Of a stretch of DNA of 9,855 nucleotides, positions 5,774 to 9,855 are shown one piece after another. The translations under genes were made by a program, and so were the position numbers. The stretch lies in assembly GCA_002433465.1 (NCBI GenBank), contig DJIE01000181.1:1-9855 (forward strand), given 5' to 3'. Each line of letters begins with the position of its first letter. The stretch's first letter is position 1. The DNA comes from Salinisphaera sp. UBA6602. Its GTDB lineage: Bacteria > Pseudomonadota > Gammaproteobacteria > Nevskiales > Salinisphaeraceae. Under the pieces are notes generated by a model. That model was not told where the DNA came from and ran no database searches. It was given only the letters and a program-made list of their open reading frames with translations.

Positions 5774-5812
5774 GGCCCCAATCGGGCCCCGGCCGGGGCC
5801 CGATTGGGGCCC
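5774..5812. repeat. GC-rich palindrome B (covarying pair)
   Basis: A perfect 38-bp palindrome (5774-5811, two 19-base halves centred between 5792 and 5793) containing the core GGGCCCCGGCCGGGGCCC (5784-5801). The outer stem is CAATC/GATTG instead of the GACT/AGTC of palindrome A, so the sequence differs but the pairing is kept. Core-to-core distance to A is 74 bases. Like A it ends with GGGGCCCT. The pair could form cruciforms or bind a dimeric protein. Confidence 0.88.
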
Positions 5813-6374
5813 TCGTGGGTTCACGCGTCTAGTTCTGTGCCGAAGCAAGATACGTTTTGGGCAGGCCGTTGCCGGATTTACGCGTTCGCGTCTTAACCTC
5901 GAACGCTTGTCGAACGGCGTAACGGGTCTGCCTCTGTAACCAGCCCGTTCCAACGAACTTATAAGTACGCGCTTAAGAGCGCCCGTTACGTAAGGGGGGC
6001 TACATCCCCAGCGCCCTCTATTTCGCACTCGCGCATACGCGAGGTCTGCGAACCGTTACACCCAATGTACATAGCGGTATTCGCTGCGCGAGCGGAACGT
6101 TGCCGCCTTGAAAAGTCGAAAAGTTACGAAAATCGGAACTTTGCGCCCTCGCAACTATTTGCCCGGACGGCAAGATATCTGAAATGGCTAATCCATTATG
6201 AAGGAGGTCAAAGAAAGCAATAACCCCTTATTCGTAAATGGTTAACTGAACCTCTCACCCTTTACGTAATTGGGTGCCATTTCAATAGGCAGTAAAAACG
6301 GAGTCAGAACCGGAGTCTGGCAGGCACCCGAAATATCTCCTTCATAAAGGGGTTCTTACTCCAAACACCCTTTA

Positions 6375-6399
6375 CTTCCGCGCGCGCGTGCGCAGGAAG
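6375..6399. repeat. CG-alternating hairpin
   Basis: CTTCCGCGC and GCGC-a-GGAAG pair around a run of alternating C and G (6379-6393), which could also adopt Z-DNA. Part of the structured tract upstream of the mobI-like gene. Confidence 0.5.
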
Positions 6400-6416
6400 G
6401 ATATCTGGCCCAACGC

Positions 6417-6437
6417 CCCACTTGATAGTGAAGTGGG
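6417..6437. repeat. Hairpin before the mobI-like start
   Basis: CCCACTT (6417-6423) and AAGTGGG (6431-6437) flank a seven-base loop, ending 32 bases before the GTG at 6469. ATAGTGAA occurs in the loop region (6425) and again over the start codon (6466). It could be an operator or an mRNA leader hairpin that modulates translation. Confidence 0.45.
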
Positions 6438-6468
6438 CAGGGCACCGCTACACGATCGAGGCGATATA

Positions 6469-6984
6469 GTGAACGACACAGAAGACAAGCTAGGACAGGG
6501 GCTCGACCAAGCCTACGAAGGGGCGCTCGCAGGCGCTCAGTTTCTCTACGAGCGCGCATTCGCGGCGGCCGAAGCGTTCTGGGAGGCACATCACCGGAAC
6601 CATAAACTACGGCCGAAACACGAATGGGGCTTTATCGGCGTGAGAGTGCGCCTACGCAACGGCTCAGTACAGATCGAATGGTTTCGCGCGAAGTATTGGC
6701 AACCGCGCTACCGTTCTGGCAACCACACTAGGCGACAGCCCGCCTTGCAATACCTGCCGCGGGGCAAGTCCATGCGTTACTCTGCCGCTGCGTTTCGCCG
6801 TGTTCGAGCCAAAGAGTGGGAAATCGACTTGGCGATGCTATTCGAAAATGAGTTCGAGGCGATTCGTCGACAGAGCCAAATGCTCGGTAAGGTACGTCGG
6901 TACATTATTGAGACGCGAAAGGCAGCCGCTGCCGAGCGCGCGTTGCCAGCAAGCGACGATGCGCTATCCCCTATTTGCGATTGA
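6469..6984 (+). CDS. mobI: MobI-like conjugative transfer protein
   Basis: A 171-residue protein that resembles the MobI(A/C) family, an auxiliary factor needed for oriT processing together with the relaxase in SXT/R391 ICEs and IncA/C plasmids. The resemblance is by sequence pattern: a helical N-terminus (about 8-48), then the central block EWGFIGVRVRLRNGSVQIEW at 52-71 continuing FRAKYW, then YLPRGKSMRYSAAAFRRVRA at 95-114 continuing KEWEIDL, and a helical basic C-terminus (about 125-155). The GTG at 6469 is chosen because GAGG (6458-6461) lies seven bases upstream; a longer in-frame GTG at 6388 would run through a GC hairpin and has no ribosome site. It is preceded by the hairpin-rich tract proposed as oriT and overlaps a possible small ORF at its stop. 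No relaxase (TraI), coupling protein or integrase is in the window. The family call is moderate. Confidence 0.6.
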   Translation: MNDTEDKLGQGLDQAYEGALAGAQFLYERAFAAAEAFWEAHHRNHKLRPKHEWGFIGVRVRLRNGSVQIEWFRAKYWQPRYRSGNHTRRQPALQYLPRGKSMRYSAAAFRRVRAKEWEIDLAMLFENEFEAIRRQSQMLGKVRRYIIETRKAAAAERALPASDDALSPICD

Positions 6985-7100
6985 GATCGCGTAAGCGCAT
7001 ATCCGTATGGGTGCGATGGCTCTGGCAAGCTAACCATCGCACTGTTGTCACGGCCAAGCGGATCGATCGCATGATCGAGCAGGCCAAAGCGCCCGCATGA
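6981..7100 (+). CDS. Possible coupled 39-residue ORF
   Basis: A TTG at 6981 overlaps the TGA of the mobI-like gene (TTGA). It opens a 39-codon basic frame beginning LRSRKRISVWVRWLWQANHR and ending RIDRMIEQAKAPA before TGA 7098-7100. The four-base overlap suggests translational coupling, and the tail is protein-like (an amphipathic helix). No independent ribosome site is visible; an internal GTG at 7011 is an alternative start. Function unknown; it may be spurious. Confidence 0.28.
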   Translation: MRSRKRISVWVRWLWQANHRTVVTAKRIDRMIEQAKAPA

Positions 7101-7108
7101 CGGCTCGC

Positions 7109-7128
7109 AGCCAGCACCCGGTCTGGCT
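7109..7128. repeat. Small hairpin before the next gene
   Basis: AGCCAG (7109-7114) and CTGGCT (7123-7128) pair around an eight-base loop, nine bases after the small ORF stop. There is no T tract, so it is a weak terminator candidate or a leader hairpin of the following gene. Confidence 0.3.
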
Positions 7129-7164
7129 CACAATACGCATCGATTCTTCTTGTACGCCGTCCTC

Positions 7165-7578
7165 ATGAACCACGACACGCCCATGGCCGAGGTCATCGCC
7201 GGCATGGCCCGGGCCGAACACGCCGCCTGCTACGAGTTCGTGCGCCGCCAGACGCGCGAGGATCAGCAGACCCTCGAGACCGGTGCAACAATGCTGCGCG
7301 ATATCGCCACAGATCTGCGCGCCCGCGATGTCGCGGCCCTGATGTCGTGGAAATCACCCGAGGCTTACGAGCCCGTGCCCGAGGCACTGCTCAAGCAGGC
7401 CCTCAAGAACGCGGCCGGCAACGACCCGGCGCGTGTTCGCGCCGCGCTCGAGCCCATGGCCTTCGCTGATCTGTGCGCCATGGCCACCGCGGCGGACTAT
7501 CTGCGCCAGGCCGCCCAGCATCTGCGCCTCTACGGCGGTCACGGCAACGCCGCGAAGCCCCAACGCGAGCTGATCTGA
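7165..7578 (+). CDS. Unknown helical cytosolic protein
   Basis: A 137-residue protein, rich in Ala, Arg and Glu with no membrane segment or signal peptide, predicted mostly helical (AEVIAGMARAEHAACYEFVR, then AADYLRQAAQHLRLYGGHGN near the end). Codon use is strongly GC-rich and matches the intact genes, and the frame is clean, so it is probably a real gene. The start is uncertain: ATG 7165, TTG 7150 or ATG 7183 are possible and none has a good ribosome site. I do not recognise the family. Its position 65 bases after the mobI-like/small ORF pair on the same strand suggests it belongs to the same mobile-element segment. A perfect palindrome follows its stop. Confidence 0.6.
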   Translation: MNHDTPMAEVIAGMARAEHAACYEFVRRQTREDQQTLETGATMLRDIATDLRARDVAALMSWKSPEAYEPVPEALLKQALKNAAGNDPARVRAALEPMAFADLCAMATAADYLRQAAQHLRLYGGHGNAAKPQRELI

Positions 7579-7590
7579 GAAAATTCTTAG

Positions 7591-7610
7591 GCATTTTTGA
7601 TCAAAAATGC
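7591..7610. repeat. Perfect 20-bp palindrome
   Basis: GCATTTTTGATCAAAAATGC is its own reverse complement and lies 12 bases after the stop at 7578. It stands out as AT-rich against GC-rich surroundings and is centred on GATC. It may be a binding site for a dimeric protein. As a hairpin (8-bp stem, GATC loop) it is a poor terminator because no GC stem or T tract is present. Confidence 0.8.
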
Positions 7611-7694
7611 GACCGCCTGAAACGCCCGCCATATAAGGCTTTGCGCCGATCGCGCGCGCGAGTTCCACGCGGGAATTTCGACCACGGATAGCCG

Positions 7695-7936
7695 ATGAAA
7701 CTCTTCGATCTGCGCACTGCGATCGCGTTCTATCGCGGCAAGATTCGCGCCTAGGTCAATCGCGATCCGATCTACGCCGACGAATACATCATCGTGGTCC
7801 GTTTCGGCAGCGAAGAATGGGCGGTTGTGGAAACGGGCGCCGGCGCCTACCGGCCTTCAAGACGATCGATGCCGTCATCCGCGTCGTTCACCAGCTCGGC
7901 CTGTCCCATGCCGAGGTCGAGACACGCCCACGATAG
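7695..7936 (+). pseudogene. Broken small gene, unknown family
   Basis: ATG 7695 opens MKLFDLRTAIAFYRGKIRA, meets TAG at 7752-7754, and continues in the same frame as VNRDPIYADEYIIVVRFGSE then EWAVVETGAGAYRP. Near 7855 the coherent reading switches frame to FKTIDAVIRVVHQLGLSHAE then VETRPR and stops at TAG 7934-7936. The reconstruction is an intact-looking protein of 80 residues (alpha-beta fold, no membrane part) carrying one nonsense codon (CAG to TAG fits) and a one-base frameshift. There is no strong ribosome site. I do not recognise the family, but short proteins of this size are common as unnamed plasmid-borne genes. Confidence 0.5.
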
Positions 7937-8121
7937 AGCGTCTGCCGTTCGGGCCGAACAGGGCGCAGTCAACTCACGCATCGGCTGTGTCGGTAACTGT
8001 GCACTTAGTTCTGAGGTTGGATTCTGGGGCCGCGAAGAGTCGCCGTAGCTAACCTGTCGTTTCCGTGGTACCCCGTGGGATGTAAAAGGGGGGGCAATAA
8101 CCAGTTCCTCAATGATCGATA

Positions 8122-8155
8122 TGGGTCGTTAAATGACCCACCGCTTCGGTATGCT
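8122..8155 (+). promoter_or_regulatory. Inverted repeat and possible promoter of the right-end operon
   Basis: TGGGTC (8122-8127) and GACCCA (8135-8140) form an inverted repeat with a seven-base AT spacer. TATGCT (8150-8155) downstream could be a -10, 28 bases before the GTG at 8183. No good -35 is seen. A regulator site at this operon is plausible but inferred. Confidence 0.3.
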
Positions 8156-8182
8156 TGCGTGAAAGAAAAAAACTAAAGAACA

Positions 8183-9592
8183 GTGGACTTGCGACCTCTT
8201 CTCCGGTCAGTGTTGCGTTTAGTAGACCTACATGACTTAGCACGCCATCCGGGCGTAGGCACCTACCGTGTTACGGAGGACCGGCCAGGCTGGGGTGAAG
8301 GTATTTGGTTGGACGTTGGTGCCCGTCTTCTCGGCTATCTCCACTCCCAGGAAACCATATTTAGCCATGACTACGTGGCGCTCGGACCCTGCTTCGAAGA
8401 AATCCAAGGGCACTACCCGGAGCTTTCGAACGAGGATCTCGAGCACGTCGTCATCCTCCTCGCTACGCCGAGCCAGTCATGGATGCGGGTGCCCGAAGCG
8501 CCCGAGCAGATCGACGCGACGAGAGAAGCCGCTGCGCTGCTGGAACGCCCGGCCTATGAAAGTGCAGATCGGGCTCGCTTGACCCGAACCGGCCGCCAGG
8601 CCATCCGTTTGGCCTCATCGGCCAGCAGCTTCCTGTTGACTCGCTTTCGGGCGTTGGAAATTGCCGGCGCGCTGCGGGACGGGCTTTTCGTCGAGGCCCA
8701 GGATGCGCTCAAGACGGTATTGCAGAAAATCGCTGAGCTCGCAGAGGACATCCGTAACACACGTGAGCAGCCTGGCCGGGGCGATCGCGTCGAGATGTTC
8801 CGTAGCCAGTCCGAGGCCTACAACAACGCGCTGAGCGAGACCAACGCGGCAGTTGTCGATGCCCAAGAGCTGCTGGGAACGTCAGAGATCACCGAAGCGA
8901 TGGATCGTCATGCCGGGCAGCACGGCGGCGCCGATGCCGAGCAATTCAGCCTCGAACTCTACAACGCGCTGCGGCTGCTGGAGCGGCTCGGCCGCATGTA
9001 TGCCGACTTTATCCATCACATCACCAGCGCTGGGGAAAAGCCGGTCGGAGTGCGTGACCTGCCGGGGCTTGCGGCGTACCTGGCGCTGTGTCCTCCCGAC
9101 GAAGCCTTGGTTGCCGCTTGCCATGCACAGTCCGGCCCTCTGGCGGTCTGTTGGCCCCATGCGGCGCTCGCCGACTTTGACGGCATCCTGCCGGCGATTT
9201 CCACCGAAACCGAGGTAGCGGTCGCGCCGGTGGCGCGACCCGAGGAAGGCGATGACCGGATAACGCCGATGGACCTGTTTCTGGAGGCTCATCGAGAACA
9301 CATTCGCCAGCTCCTGTTCGAGCGGCCGATTCGGCTGTCCGAGGCGCGCACACAGGGGTGGCTGTCCGCACACGGTCAATCGATGGTGGACCAGCTCGTG
9401 GGCGTTTTCACCGCACCGCGGCGGCTGGTCGAGGACGAGGCCATTGAAATGCGCCTGGTGGCTGATGCGATGCGAATCCCGATCGATGGCCACCGTGCGC
9501 TAACCGGGGATGACTTGGAGTTACGGCTACGCGGTGAGGATCACGCCGCCGCTGGCCCACCGCCTGACGGAGACAACTATGCAGTGGTCTGA
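8183..9592 (+). CDS. Large helical protein, possibly kleisin-like (MksF/JetA-type)
   Basis: A 469-residue soluble protein. The N-terminal region (about 1-145) is globular and looks winged-helix-like at its end (SADRARLTRTGRQAIRLASS, with an LTRTGR wing). A long helical region (about 146-275) follows, beginning SSFLLTRFRALEIAGALRDG and LFVEAQDALKTVLQKIAELA. An acidic linker (about 345-360) precedes a C-terminal domain (about 365-455). There is no P-loop, nuclease or protease motif. Length, helical layout and the 14-base overlap with a smaller downstream gene fit the kleisin subunit that opens Mks/Wadjet operons (order F/A, E/B, B/C, G/D), whose full complex cleaves plasmid DNA. I do not see the DUF3375 pattern of type I JetA, so any match would be to another type. 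Start GTG 8183 lacks a Shine-Dalgarno; TTG 8189 or GTG 8210 are alternatives. The function is inference. Confidence 0.45.
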   Translation: MDLRPLLRSVLRLVDLHDLARHPGVGTYRVTEDRPGWGEGIWLDVGARLLGYLHSQETIFSHDYVALGPCFEEIQGHYPELSNEDLEHVVILLATPSQSWMRVPEAPEQIDATREAAALLERPAYESADRARLTRTGRQAIRLASSASSFLLTRFRALEIAGALRDGLFVEAQDALKTVLQKIAELAEDIRNTREQPGRGDRVEMFRSQSEAYNNALSETNAAVVDAQELLGTSEITEAMDRHAGQHGGADAEQFSLELYNALRLLERLGRMYADFIHHITSAGEKPVGVRDLPGLAAYLALCPPDEALVAACHAQSGPLAVCWPHAALADFDGILPAISTETEVAVAPVARPEEGDDRITPMDLFLEAHREHIRQLLFERPIRLSEARTQGWLSAHGQSMVDQLVGVFTAPRRLVEDEAIEMRLVADAMRIPIDGHRALTGDDLELRLRGEDHAAAGPPPDGDNYAVV

Positions 9593-9855
9593 GGTTGGAG
9601 AGGTGCACGCTTATTTGCTGCGCCACCGCTATGTGGAGACCAAGCCCCGTCGGCGCCGCCACACCGGTGAGGATCACATCGCTAGCCTGCTGGCCGCAGC
9701 CGAGGACACCGATGTGATGCAGCAGTTTCGGGAGCTGCTCGCCGGTCAGGGGTTGGAGTTGCTGCGCTACGAAGGCGGCGAGATGCCGGGCATCGAGGTG
9801 GATAGTCAGCTGTGGATGCTGGCCCGCCAGGCCGACGCCCAACCACCCCAGTATT
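9579..9855 (+). CDS. Partial gene, possibly MksE/JetB-like (cut by window end)
   Basis: ATG 9579 is preceded by GGAG with six to seven bases spacing and lies inside the end of the upstream gene (14-base overlap, different frame), a sign of translational coupling. The frame is open for 92 codons to the window end: MQWSEVGEVHAYLLRHRYVE, a basic stretch KPRRRRH, a helix-rich middle (ASLLAAAEDTDVMQQFRELL) and EVDSQLWMLARQADAQPPQY. No domain can be named with confidence from this fragment. If the operon is Mks/Wadjet-like, this position would hold the winged-helix MksE/JetB subunit. The coding call itself is strong. Confidence 0.6.
   Translation, partial: MQWSEVGEVHAYLLRHRYVETKPRRRRHTGEDHIASLLAAAEDTDVMQQFRELLAGQGLELLRYEGGEMPGIEVDSQLWMLARQADAQPPQY

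Larger units (their letters stand above)
5880..6468. other. oriT: Candidate origin of transfer (oriT) region
   Basis: About 590 non-coding bases with an exceptional density of secondary-structure signals directly upstream of the MobI-like gene. In order: GCGTTCG/CGAACGC (5882-5906); AACGGG..CTG/CAG..CCCGTT (5921-5949); palindrome ACTTATAAGT (5957-5966); GCGCT/AGCGC (5969-5982); a 12-bp stem CTCGCG-cata-CGCGAG with outer TTCGCA/TGCGAA (6022-6052); tandem stems TTGCG/CGCAA and TTGCC/GGCAA (6141-6173); long-range pairs TGAAATGGC/GCCATTTCA (6180 and 6276) and TTATGAAGGAG/CTCCTTCATAA (6196 and 6337); a CACCC..GGGTG near-palindrome around TTACGTAA (6256-6276); CGGAGTC twice, 12 bases apart (6299 and 6311); and a 10-bp direct repeat CACCCTTTAC (6256 and 6366). 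In SXT/R391 and IncA/C elements oriT lies beside mobI. The oriT role is inference from that layout; no nic site can be identified by eye. Confidence 0.5.

Noticed and set aside
5703..5812. The two palindromes as a CRISPR array or as intrinsic terminators
   Set aside because: Only two units, self-complementary with non-conserved outer stems and no spacer regularity; no T tract follows either one.
6201..6208. AAGGAGGT, a perfect Shine-Dalgarno sequence
   Set aside because: No start codon lies at a usable distance, and the stretch is one arm of a long-range inverted repeat.
8882..9842. Long minus-strand frames (203 and 144 codons) opposite the right-end genes
   Set aside because: They mirror the GC-rich codons of the plus-strand genes, have His/Arg/Gln-rich composition without domains, and have no ribosome sites.

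Overview
The window is GC-rich (roughly 60%) bacterial accessory DNA, most likely from a gammaproteobacterium and probably part of a conjugative element (plasmid or ICE) or a genomic island. This rests on the gene families: a CueR-type copper regulator, two type II toxin-antitoxin modules, a MobI-like conjugation protein beside a hairpin-dense non-coding tract, and the start of what may be a condensin-like defence operon. No rRNA, tRNA, CRISPR array or complete insertion sequence is visible. The taxon cannot be named from the sequence alone.

Left part (1-2000): a decayed copper-type cargo region. An intact cueR (566-1045) sits between the wreck of a flavin/NAD-type ferredoxin reductase (72-532, several indels) and a frameshifted DUF4396 membrane protein (1121-1584). 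A broken minus-strand membrane protein follows (1602-1972).

Middle (2000-4200): toxin-antitoxin modules. An intact Xre/MbcA/ParS-type antitoxin overlaps a RES-domain toxin by four bases (2181-3088), with a palindromic candidate operator upstream. A frameshifted unknown gene follows, then a FitA/FitB pair. FitA is intact. The FitB toxin has a single-base deletion that removes its fourth catalytic aspartate.

4200-5640: a small cysteine-containing ORF with an in-frame stop, a minus-strand single-span membrane protein, and a 56-residue membrane protein, separated by DNA with little recognisable content.

5640-7700: the mobilisation-like segment. Two long GC-rich palindromes share an 18-base core but have different, still self-complementary stems. 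They are followed by about 600 bases packed with hairpins, palindromes and short direct repeats. These lead directly into a MobI-like gene (6469-6984) and a possible translationally coupled small ORF. The layout resembles the oriT-mobI arrangement of SXT/R391 and IncA/C elements, so an origin of transfer is the leading interpretation. An unknown helical protein, a perfect 20-bp palindrome and another broken small gene come next.

Right end (8183-9855): a 469-residue helical protein overlapping the start of a second gene that runs off the window. Size, predicted architecture and the 14-base overlap are compatible with a kleisin (MksF/JetA-like) and MksE/JetB-like pair opening a Mks/Wadjet-type plasmid-defence operon, but this is inference and the decisive downstream genes are outside the window. 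Overall, at least six genes are broken while cueR, Xre-RES, the mobI-like gene and the right-end operon are intact, as in a cargo region where only some genes remain under selection.
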